Source of the DNA: Clostridia bacterium
GTDB taxonomy: Bacteria > Bacillota > Clostridia > Oscillospirales > Acutalibacteraceae
Direction of reading: 5' to 3'
Length of the DNA stretch: 50,570 bases
Assembly (NCBI GenBank): GCA_017465825.1
Contig: JAFTVI010000018.1
Span: 1 to 50,570 of the forward strand
This document shows, piece by piece, positions 42,116 to 49,041 of the stretch (position 1 is the stretch's first letter; every line of letters starts with the position of its first letter). The position numbers were made by a program, and so were the translations under genes. The notes beneath the pieces are model-generated. The model did not search any database, had not been told where the DNA came from, and saw only the letters and a program-made list of their open reading frames with translations.

Positions 42116-44332
42116 ATGTCAAAAAAGATAATTTCTGCATTGCTTGTATTAACGATGTTGCTCTTGTCCGTGCCTGTTGCATCAGCGGCGGAAGATGCGG
42201 CTGTTTATAACATTTACGGCGACGGTATGCTTTTTAAGCAGAATGAGGATGCCGTTATTGCCGGTACGGCAACAAAAGGAAGTAAAATTTCTGCCGTGCT
42301 TTATAATGATAAAAACGAGGCTGTTGCAAGCGGTGAAAGTATAGCCGATGATGACGGTACGTTCGCTGTTTCATTTTCGGCACCCGCAGGCGGTTATGAT
42401 GTTTACAGCATTGTGCTGAAAGTTAACGGCGCAGAGTTTGAAAGAATAGAAAATGTAGTTTTCGGCGAGCTGTGGCTTGCAAGCGGTCAGAGCAATATGC
42501 AGTATCCTCTTTCACAGGCAAAAATCGGCGTTGATATGTATGAAAATAATGAAAAGCTGAGCGAGTGGCTTCGTGTTCTGCTTGTGCCTGCTGTTACAGA
42601 ATATAAAGGCTCAACCGAGCTTGTACCCTGTGAGCCTCAGAAGGATATCCCAGGCGCACAGTGGGTTACGGGTGAGGATAATGCGGTTTACAATGTAAGT
42701 GCCGTTGCATATTTCTTTGCCGCATCTCTTATGGCAGAGCTTGATATGCCGGTGGGTATAATTAATTCCTCCCTTGGCGGTTCTGTTATTTCATCCTGGA
42801 TTTCCCGTGAAGCTATTGACGGTGATGAAAAAGTGAAAAATATTCTCGTTTCAGCAGGGGAGTATTATGATGCATCCGATTGGAACGAGTCCGAACGCAG
42901 TATTTTTTATGATATGACATCGAATTACAATCTGAAAATCGAACCTTTGCGTCATTTTAGCCTTTCGGGTATGATATGGTATCAGGGTGAAAGCGATGTT
43001 ATATTCGGCAAAACTCCCGAACAGTATGCAAGTATGTTTGACCTGATGCAAAGGTCGTATACTGAACTGTTTGAGTATGAAAACGGTCTTTTGCCTGTTA
43101 TATGCACTCAGCTTGTATCTTATCCGTATAATGAGGATAACGGCATTGACCTCGTGGATATGAATATCGGTTTTGCGCAGATGCAGAAAAATAACCCCGA
43201 ATCAAGAGCTGTTGTGTCTGTGTATGACGTTCCTCTTTCGTTTATTGATATTGCCGGCTCAATTCATCCCGACAGCAAAAAGGAGATCGGCGAGCGTATG
43301 ACAGATTCCGCAATGGGACTTGTATACGGTAGCGGTGATACATACACAACCGCAACCGTTAAAAGTGCAGAGATAAAAGACGGCAGAATCTACGTTTCAT
43401 TCGATAATGCAGGTGACGGACTTGTATGTAACGGTGAAGTGCTCCGAGGCTTTGCCATTGCAGGTGCTGACGGCGTTTACGTGCAGGCTGATGCCGAAAT
43501 CGTAAATGAGAATACAGTTGTTATATATAATGAAAAAATAACATCTCCCGTTTCTGCAAGCTATGCTTATTCGTTGGGTAATATGCGTTCAAATCTTTAC
43601 GCAAGCAAAAACGGAGAGCTCTGCCTGCCGGTCAGTCCGTTTGTAACTGAAAATATTGCATCGGCTTCTTATTGGTATGAAAAACAGTGGGCGGACTGTG
43701 ATGATAAAAGCATCTGGCACATCAAAGGCGATGATTATACAGTTGAATATTCCTCCTGGGAATGTGAGAATGCACAGCTTGCTTTTTCGGCTGATTCATC
43801 ATTCAGCGGTGAAAACGGCCTGCATATTACAGAAACCCGGGACAGCTTTTCCGTAAGTCCCGTTCTCGGTGTGAGAAACGGCATTATGAATATAAAATTC
43901 TTCGATGAAGGCTATGATTACAGCAATTACGGCACGATCACATTCAATGTCCGCAACAACGGCGATGAGGACGTTATCTTTGACACTGCACGTATTTACG
44001 CAAATGCGGTGAGCTGGTACTCAACCGTCGGCGGAAAAACAGTTGTTCCTGCAGACGGCGAATGGTATGAAATTGAGGTTGATTTGAATAATCTCAATCT
44101 TTACGGCATAGATATCGGAATGTCATTATCAAATGAGCTGCTGAAAAATATAACTGACGTTGAGTTTGTATTCTCTGGCGAAAATGCAGATATAAGCTTT
44201 GACAACGTAAGATTTATACCCGAAAATGAAGAAGTTGAATATGACTTCTCTCTGAATATTCTCAACCTTGCAAATGTGTTCAGAATCATACCGATGTTTG
44301 TAAAAAGTTTGCTTGAATATGTTTTTGGGTAA
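42116..44332 (+). CDS. secreted sialate O-acetylesterase-like SGNH esterase (738 aa)
   Basis: Signal peptide MSKKIISALLVLTMLLLSVPVASA, then a short Ig-like domain, then a SASA/SGNH esterase domain from about 115 to 420. The catalytic blocks are GELWLASGQSNMQYPL (nucleophile Ser), GIINSSLGGSVISSW, GMIWYQGESD and IHPDSKKEIGER (catalytic His). The C-terminal 200 residues look like a carbohydrate-binding or beta-sandwich module. The last 25 residues form a hydrophobic amphipathic tail (LANVFRIIPMFVKSLLEYVFG). Likely role: removal of acetyl groups from host or plant glycans outside the cell. Its TAA is the first triplet of the repeat at 44330. Confidence 0.88.
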   Translation: MSKKIISALLVLTMLLLSVPVASAAEDAAVYNIYGDGMLFKQNEDAVIAGTATKGSKISAVLYNDKNEAVASGESIADDDGTFAVSFSAPAGGYDVYSIVLKVNGAEFERIENVVFGELWLASGQSNMQYPLSQAKIGVDMYENNEKLSEWLRVLLVPAVTEYKGSTELVPCEPQKDIPGAQWVTGEDNAVYNVSAVAYFFAASLMAELDMPVGIINSSLGGSVISSWISREAIDGDEKVKNILVSAGEYYDASDWNESERSIFYDMTSNYNLKIEPLRHFSLSGMIWYQGESDVIFGKTPEQYASMFDLMQRSYTELFEYENGLLPVICTQLVSYPYNEDNGIDLVDMNIGFAQMQKNNPESRAVVSVYDVPLSFIDIAGSIHPDSKKEIGERMTDSAMGLVYGSGDTYTTATVKSAEIKDGRIYVSFDNAGDGLVCNGEVLRGFAIAGADGVYVQADAEIVNENTVVIYNEKITSPVSASYAYSLGNMRSNLYASKNGELCLPVSPFVTENIASASYWYEKQWADCDDKSIWHIKGDDYTVEYSSWECENAQLAFSADSSFSGENGLHITETRDSFSVSPVLGVRNGIMNIKFFDEGYDYSNYGTITFNVRNNGDEDVIFDTARIYANAVSWYSTVGGKTVVPADGEWYEIEVDLNNLNLYGIDIGMSLSNELLKNITDVEFVFSGENADISFDNVRFIPENEEVEYDFSLNILNLANVFRIIPMFVKSLLEYVFG

Positions 44333-44469
44333 ACAATAATTTAATTTACAATTTACAATTTACAATGTACAATTAACGGATAATATATAAATCGGGTTAA
44401 AGGGCGGAGCCCTTTCCACCATTGTACATTATACATTGTACATTGTTAATTCAATAAAGTATTGTTTAT
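44330..44469. repeat. MITE-like repeat, interior type B, full copy
   Basis: The left end TAAACAATAATTT (44330-44342) starts at the stop codon of the esterase gene. The right end AAGTATTGTTTA (to 44469) is slightly degenerate. The interior has TTTACAATGTACAATT tracts and the GGGTTAAAGGGC/GGAGCCCTTTCC hairpin, nearly identical to 7953-8098. Confidence 0.85.
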
Positions 44470-44531
44470 ATTGCAATACGAAACAAATATCACATTAAAC
44501 CGAATTGTGCATATGGCAATGAAAAAAGTGC

Positions 44532-44560
44532 TTGACATCTTAGGTTTAATGTGATATAGT
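44532..44560 (+). promoter_or_regulatory. promoter of the rpmG-secE-nusG cluster
   Basis: TTGACA (44532-44537), 17-bp spacer, TATAGT (44555-44560), about 100 nt before rpmG. Confidence 0.7.
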
Positions 44561-44590
44561 TATTATACCTCTTTAGGGGGTGATTTTTTT

Positions 44591-44650
44591 GTGCGCAATT
44601 TTTTTCGTTCAGAAAAGATCCCTTACATACGAGGGAGGCTACATTATTAG
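44591..44650 (+). CDS. possible 19-codon leader peptide upstream of rpmG
   Basis: GTG at 44591 is preceded by AGGGGGTGAT with a 7-nt T spacer, a strong ribosome binding site not otherwise explained. The frame encodes MRNFFRSEKIPYIRGRLHY and stops at 44648-44650, two bases before the GGAGG of rpmG. Arg and aromatic codons are frequent. It may be a regulatory leader peptide or a chance frame. Confidence 0.35.
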   Translation: MRNFFRSEKIPYIRGRLHY

Positions 44651-44662
44651 GAGGTGCCGTCA

Positions 44663-44812
44663 ATGCGAGTAAAGGTTACTCTTGCTTGTACAGAATGCAA
44701 GCAGCGCAATTACAACACAATGAAGAATAAGAAGAACACACCTGACAGATTAGAGATGAATAAGTATTGCAGATTCTGCAAGAAGCACACTCTTCACAGG
44801 GAAACTAAATAA
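44663..44812 (+). CDS. rpmG: 50S ribosomal protein L33
   Basis: 49 residues, [17 protein letters not shown] at the start and [15 protein letters not shown] at the end. Two CxxC pairs (C-T-E-C and C-R-F-C) show this is the zinc-binding (C+) form. GGAGGTG lies 6 nt upstream. It heads the usual Firmicute order rpmG-secE-nusG. Confidence 0.96.
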   Translation: MRVKVTLACTECKQRNYNTMKNKKNTPDRLEMNKYCRFCKKHTLHRETK

Positions 44813-44856
44813 TCGGATTTGATTTGATTATCCGACTATGAAAGGAGATTCTTCAA

Positions 44857-45294
44857 GTGGCTGATGAAAAGAAACAGGCTGAAAAAGAGGCTTTAAAGGC
44901 CCAGAAGCAGGCTGAAAAAGAAGCGCTTAAGGCTAAAAAAGAGCGAATTAAGCAGAGCAAGCCCAAAAAAGAGGGCAACATTTTCACCCGTATGCTCAAT
45001 GCCATCAAGAAGTTCTTTAAGGATTTCAAGGGTACGTGCAAAAAGGTTATCTGGCCCGACAGAAAGACAGTTCTCAAGAACACACTTATCGTTTTTGTTA
45101 CTGTTGTCGTTGTCGGTGCAGGCATCTGGCTCGTTGACTTTGCTTTCTCAAGAGGCATAAGAGGAGTTCAGGATGTTATTTCCAATTCTGTAAGCGAAGA
45201 AGCATCAGATGATGAAACAACAACAAATTCCGCTTTGAATGAGTTGAGTTCTTCCTTGTCTGAATCAGCAAGTGCTGAAAATGTTACAGAATAA
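44857..45294 (+). CDS. secE: preprotein translocase subunit SecE with extended termini (145 aa)
   Basis: The conserved SecE core lies at about residues 52-105 (FKDFKGTCKKVIWPDRKTVLKNT, then a transmembrane helix VFVTVVVVGAGIWLVDFAF). The N-terminal 45 residues are a Lys/Glu/Ala-rich charged helix with a repeated QAEKEALKAQK/KKE pattern. A C-terminal 35-residue Ser/Glu-rich acidic tail follows the helix. Most Firmicute SecE proteins are about 60-75 residues, so both extensions are unusual. GTG start after AAAGGAG. Confidence 0.92.
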   Translation: MADEKKQAEKEALKAQKQAEKEALKAKKERIKQSKPKKEGNIFTRMLNAIKKFFKDFKGTCKKVIWPDRKTVLKNTLIVFVTVVVVGAGIWLVDFAFSRGIRGVQDVISNSVSEEASDDETTTNSALNELSSSLSESASAENVTE

Positions 45295-45328
45295 AAAGTT
45301 TAGTGCGTGTTACGGAGGTTGGATTTAA

Positions 45329-46159
45329 GTGGCAGATACAAATTGGTATCCAAGTTGGTATGTAGTCCAGACAAGAACCAATTACGAGAGCAAAGTTGCA
45401 AAGAATATTGCACAGCTCGTTAAATACCGTAAGATGCAGGATGAAATTTTCGATGTTAAGATTCTTGCAGACAGCGAGGTTCAGATCAAAGTCGGCAGCG
45501 ACGGAGAGTGGAAACCTATCGCAGGCGACTGGAAAAAATTCCTTCGCAAAATCAACATCGAAAGCGTTAAGATTGATGATGCTTGGGTCGAAGACGAATC
45601 AGACTGGAGCGCCCGTATAGATTCCCGTATAGAGAAGCTTAACGAGGCAGTTGCAGGCGAATCGGGTTCTGTTTTTGCGAACGAAGAGCTCAAAAAGGAC
45701 AGAAACAAGTCCAAAAAGTTCAAAATAATCATTAATGAGCGTGACGATAACGGCTATACCGACGAAAAGAAGGTTGAATTCAGAATCGTTGAGAACAAAA
45801 AACTTCCGTTGTATGTTCTCGTATGCGCAAAGACCGTTGTCAACGAAGGCGAATCAAAGCTTTCCGACAACGCCTGGCAGATTATCAAAGAAGCAGGCAG
45901 CGCATATTTCGTTGGTCCCGACGGCGTTCCTTCCCGTCTGAGCGACAAGGATATTGAACGCTACGGCATTGATAAGCCCGCTGTTAAGCTTGACTTCAAT
46001 GTGGGCGATACAGTCAGCATTCTTCCCCCTTCAAACTTCGAAGGTCATATGGGTATTGTTGAGTCTGTTGATGCTGAAAACAGCATTGTCAAGGTTTCAC
46101 TTCTTACAATGATCGGCGTTACCGTAGAAATCGGAACTCACGAAGTTACTCTTGCGTAA
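45329..46159 (+). CDS. nusG: transcription termination/antitermination factor NusG with an inserted domain (276 aa)
   Basis: NGN domain start is WYVVQTRTNYESKVAKNIAQL (residues 10-30). The second half of the NGN fold resumes at LPLYVLVCAKTVVNEG (159-174), followed by AWQIIKEAGSAYFVGPDGVPSRLSDKDI. The KOW domain is DFNVGDTVSILPPSNFEGHMGIVESVD (222-248). Between about 45 and 155 lies an extra segment of roughly 100 residues, absent from the usual 175-residue NusG. The region that normally reads FxPxE before the NGN loop is not recognisable. GTG start after GGAGG. It binds RNA polymerase and regulates pausing and termination. Confidence 0.92.
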   Translation: MADTNWYPSWYVVQTRTNYESKVAKNIAQLVKYRKMQDEIFDVKILADSEVQIKVGSDGEWKPIAGDWKKFLRKINIESVKIDDAWVEDESDWSARIDSRIEKLNEAVAGESGSVFANEELKKDRNKSKKFKIIINERDDNGYTDEKKVEFRIVENKKLPLYVLVCAKTVVNEGESKLSDNAWQIIKEAGSAYFVGPDGVPSRLSDKDIERYGIDKPAVKLDFNVGDTVSILPPSNFEGHMGIVESVDAENSIVKVSLLTMIGVTVEIGTHEVTLA

Positions 46160-46287
46160 TCAATCACAATTAATTTATTTTGGTAATGTGCGGCTATGCC
46201 CGCTTGTTATAGGGTAACTTACGTTATCCTGTGGGAGGAGAGATAAACTCACTCCGCCACTACCACATTTTATTTGGAGGTGCAGTT
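46160..46287 (+). promoter_or_regulatory. nusG-rplK intergenic leader, candidate L1/L11 autoregulatory RNA
   Basis: The 128-nt interval holds a hairpin CGGCTATGCCCG-type, then GTGGGAGGAGAGATAAACTCACTCCGCCAC in pieces (near 46230-46260), with outer pairing of AATGTG and CACATT. This is the usual place for an L1/L11 leader that imitates the rRNA target of L1. The match is by position and G-rich stem; the fold was not computed. Confidence 0.5.
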
Positions 46288-46713
46288 ATGGCACAGAAAG
46301 TTACAGGCTATATTAAGCTTCAGATCCCCGCCGGCAAAGCAACACCGGCTCCCCCCGTTGGCCCTGCTCTCGGTCAGCACGGTGTCAACATTATGGCATT
46401 CACAAAGGAATTCAATGAGCGTACAAAGAATGATATGGGTCTTATCATCCCCGTAGTTATTACTGTTTACGCAGACCGTTCCTTCTCATTCATCACAAAG
46501 ACTCCCCCTGCAGCAGTTCTTATCAAGAAGGCTTGCGGTATCGAGAGTGGTTCAGGTGTCCCCAACAAGACAAAGGTAGCTACTATCACAACCGAGCAGA
46601 TAAGAAAAATCGCAGAGCAGAAGATGCCCGACCTTAACGCAGCAAGCGTAGAAACCGCTATGAGTATGATAGCAGGTACAGCTCGCAGCATGGGTGTCGT
46701 AGTTGCTGACTAA
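46288..46713 (+). CDS. rplK: 50S ribosomal protein L11
   Basis: 141 residues, normal length. [30 protein letters not shown] and [13 protein letters not shown] are diagnostic, followed by [15 protein letters not shown] and AGTARSMGV. The ATG follows GGAGGTG. Part of the L11 stalk base in the GTPase centre. Confidence 0.97.
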   Translation: MAQKVTGYIKLQIPAGKATPAPPVGPALGQHGVNIMAFTKEFNERTKNDMGLIIPVVITVYADRSFSFITKTPPAAVLIKKACGIESGSGVPNKTKVATITTEQIRKIAEQKMPDLNAASVETAMSMIAGTARSMGVVVAD

Positions 46714-46729
46714 GCGGAGGTAACAGAGA

Positions 46730-47443
46730 ATGAAACACGGTAAGAAATATGTTGACAGCGTAAAGCTTGTCGATTCAGCAAAACTTTATGATCCCAATGA
46801 AGCACTTGATCTTGCTTGCAAGACTGCTAAGGCTAAGTTCGACGAAACTGTTGAAGTTCACGTTCGTCTTGGTGTTGACTCACGTCACGCAGATCAGCAG
46901 GTCAGAGGCGCAGTTGTTCTTCCTAACGGAACAGGTAAAAACGTAAGAGTTGCAGTTTTCGCAAAGGGCGCAGAGGCAGATGCAGCAGTAGCAGCAGGTG
47001 CTGAAGTTGTCGGTGCAGAAGACCTTGTTGCAAGAATTCAGGGCGAAGGCTTTATGGATTTCGACGTAGCAATCGCAGCTCCCAATATGATGGGTCTTGT
47101 AGGTCGTCTTGGTAAGGTTCTCGGTCCTCGCGGTCTTATGCCCAGCCCCAAGGCAGGTACAGTTACTCCTGACGTAGCTAAGGCTGTTGCAGAAGCTAAG
47201 GCAGGTAAGATTGAGTACCGTCTTGACAAAACAAACATCATCCACTGCCCCATCGGCAAGGCATCCTTCGGTGCAGAGAAGCTCGGCGAGAACTTCGCTA
47301 CACTTCTTGAGGCTATTGTTAAGGCAAAGCCCGCAGCTGCTAAGGGTCAGTACATCCGTTCCTGTGTTGTTGCTTCAACAATGGGTCCCGGCGTACGCGT
47401 TAACCCCAACAAGGTTGTTGCTACAGCTGCTACAGAGGAATAA
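46730..47443 (+). CDS. rplA: 50S ribosomal protein L1
   Basis: 237 residues. [47 protein letters not shown] and [14 protein letters not shown] are family signatures. It follows rplK by 16 nt with GGAGG. Binds 23S rRNA of the L1 stalk and, in many bacteria, its own mRNA. Confidence 0.97.
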   Translation: MKHGKKYVDSVKLVDSAKLYDPNEALDLACKTAKAKFDETVEVHVRLGVDSRHADQQVRGAVVLPNGTGKNVRVAVFAKGAEADAAVAAGAEVVGAEDLVARIQGEGFMDFDVAIAAPNMMGLVGRLGKVLGPRGLMPSPKAGTVTPDVAKAVAEAKAGKIEYRLDKTNIIHCPIGKASFGAEKLGENFATLLEAIVKAKPAAAKGQYIRSCVVASTMGPGVRVNPNKVVATAATEE

Positions 47444-47455
47444 TTAATTAAGGTG

Positions 47456-47650
47456 TTGACACAAAGGTAAAATTGTGTTAATATATACAAGCTGTTCTAA
47501 AGACAGCAGGTACGGTTTGTCCGTGTAAGCTATGCGCCTGCCGAGGAATGGGATACGATTTAGAAATTGTGTGCCTTTCTGTGTCTTTATGCAGGAAGGC
47601 ATTTTTCCTTATTTGAACAGCACTAAAATATTTTAGGCAGGTGAAACAGA
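47456..47650 (+). promoter_or_regulatory. rplJL promoter and L10-binding leader with attenuator
   Basis: A promoter TTGACA (47456-47461), 17-bp spacer, TAATAT (47479-47484) lies just after rplA. The leader has AGCTGTTCTAAAGACAGCAGG, GGTACGG, and CTGCCGAGGAATGGGATACG, like the L10 leader of Firmicutes. It is followed by a terminator stem TGCCTTTCTG (47572-47581) with CAGGAAGGCA (47592-47601) and TTTTT. L10-L12 binding is known to favour the terminator form in Bacillus; that mechanism here is inference. Confidence 0.8.
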
Positions 47651-48208
47651 GTGCCAAGTGCTAAGGTTTTAGAGCAGAAAAAACAGCAGGTTGCTGAACT
47701 TTCCGAGAAGCTTAACAGTGCGGTTGCAGGTGTTATCGTTGATTACAAGGGTACATCAGTTGCAGACGATACCGTACTTCGTGCAACTCTCAGAAACGCA
47801 GGTGTAGATTACGCTGTTGTAAAGAACACACTTCTTACTCTCGCTATTAAGGGTACCGCGCTTGAAGGACTTACATCAGTTCTCGAAGGTACAACAGCTC
47901 TCGCAGTAAGTAAGGACGATTGTGTTGCTTCTGCAAAAATTCTCTCAGAGTTCGCAAGCAAGCACGATAATTTCTCCATTAAGGGCGGTTTCCTTGAGGG
48001 TGAAGTTATCTCTCTTGACAAAATTGACAGTCTTGCAAAACTTCCTTCACGCGAAGTTCTTCTTGCTACTGTCGCAGCTGCATTCCAGGCTCCTATGGCA
48101 TCCTTCGCAAGAGCTATCAATGCTATTGTTGAAAAGGACGGCGAAGCAGCACCCGCAGCTGAAGAAGCTGCAGAAGCTCCCGCAGAGGAAGCACCCGCAG
48201 CAGAATAA
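47651..48208 (+). CDS. rplJ: 50S ribosomal protein L10
   Basis: 185 residues: MPSAKVLEQKKQQVAELSEKL, GVIVDYKGTSVADDTVLRATLRNAGVDYAVVKNTL in pieces, and LPSREVLLATVAAAFQAPMASF. The C-terminus is Ala/Glu/Pro-rich, longer than in many species. GTG start with AGGTGA upstream. It binds the L7/L12 dimers and 23S rRNA. Confidence 0.96.
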   Translation: MPSAKVLEQKKQQVAELSEKLNSAVAGVIVDYKGTSVADDTVLRATLRNAGVDYAVVKNTLLTLAIKGTALEGLTSVLEGTTALAVSKDDCVASAKILSEFASKHDNFSIKGGFLEGEVISLDKIDSLAKLPSREVLLATVAAAFQAPMASFARAINAIVEKDGEAAPAAEEAAEAPAEEAPAAE

Positions 48209-48261
48209 TTAAGCTGCAAACAAATTTAAAAATTATCTAATTTATTCGGAGGTTATTTAAA

Positions 48262-48639
48262 ATGGCATCAGAGAAGATTACAAAAATCGTTGATGAAGTT
48301 GCTGAACTCTCAGTTCTTGAGCTTTCAGAACTTGTTAAAGAAGTAGAAGAAAGATTCGGCGTATCAGCTGCAGCTCCCGTAGCAGTAGCAGTAGCAGCAG
48401 GCCCCGCAGAAGCAGCAGAAGAGAAGACAGAGTTTGACGTTGTTCTCGCTGGTTTCGATGCAGCAGCAAAGATCAAGGTTATCAAGGTTGTTCGTGAGAT
48501 CACAGGTCTTGGCCTTGGCGAAGCAAAGGCAGCTGTTGAAGGCGCTCCCAAGACTCTTAAGGAAGCAGTTTCCAAGGACGAAGCTGAAGAACTCAAGAAG
48601 CAGCTTGAAGAAGCAGGCGCAAAGGTTGAGCTTAAGTAA
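48262..48639 (+). CDS. rplL: 50S ribosomal protein L7/L12
   Basis: 125 residues. An N-terminal dimerisation part ([26 protein letters not shown]), an Ala-rich hinge and the C-terminal factor-binding domain ([42 protein letters not shown] in pieces) are all present. The ATG follows CGGAGG. A strong terminator follows, and rpoB, its usual downstream neighbour, is not present. Confidence 0.97.
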   Translation: MASEKITKIVDEVAELSVLELSELVKEVEERFGVSAAAPVAVAVAAGPAEAAEEKTEFDVVLAGFDAAAKIKVIKVVREITGLGLGEAKAAVEGAPKTLKEAVSKDEAEELKKQLEEAGAKVELK

Positions 48640-48660
48640 TTCTTACTTAAATAAAATTGT

Positions 48661-48690
48661 CCCATCTGTTTTGCAGATGGGATTTTTTTT
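48661..48690 (+). terminator. terminator after rplL
   Basis: CCCATCTG (48661-48668) pairs with CAGATGGG (48674-48681), followed by eight T (48683-48690). Confidence 0.9.
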
Positions 48691-48696
48691 GTTATG

Positions 48697-48849
48697 TTAT
48701 TTGTTATCGGAGATATTTTTTATGTGATTTTTTAACACCATATTAATGTATTGTGACAGGGATCGGTCATCATTTTCTGCTGCTTCACGGGCTTTTTCAA
48801 GCACATCACTGTCAATTGTTATACTGATTTTTTCTTTCAAAGGTTTCAT
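48697..48849 (-). CDS. small ribbon-helix-helix regulator (50 aa)
   Basis: MKPLKEKISITIDSDVLEKA...RSLSQYINMVLKNHI has the Arc/CopG-like pattern: a short beta strand (KISITIDSD), then two helices with the SLSQYIN start of helix B. The ATG at 48849 follows ACGGTGAT. It is divergent from the LRR-protein gene, with a palindrome over that gene's -35. It is probably the regulator of that gene or of itself. Confidence 0.7.
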   Translation of the reverse strand: MKPLKEKISITIDSDVLEKAREAAENDDRSLSQYINMVLKNHIKNISDNK

Positions 48850-48884
48850 ACAATCACCGTAATTATTATAACAAAAATAGGAGA

Positions 48885-48927
48885 TAGTATTGACAAATAC
48901 TACAAAGTAGGATAAAATAGGATAAAA
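48885..48927 (+). promoter_or_regulatory. LRR-gene promoter overlapped by palindrome and tandem repeats
   Basis: TTGACA (48890-48895), 17-bp spacer, TAAAAT (48913-48918). A perfect palindrome TAGTATT-GACA-AATACTA (48885-48902) covers the -35. Two direct repeats of TAGGATAAAA (48908-48917, 48918-48927) cover the -10. RHH proteins commonly bind such short tandem or palindromic sites. Confidence 0.7.
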
Positions 48928-49041
48928 ACAATTAATTTTATGCATTTCGTGCAGGATTTTATGTCGTTCGTGCAAAAAATATTGAAATATAGTTTTTGCG
49001 ATACTAAAATTAAGCCAAAATTTATCCAAGGAGGAAAAATT

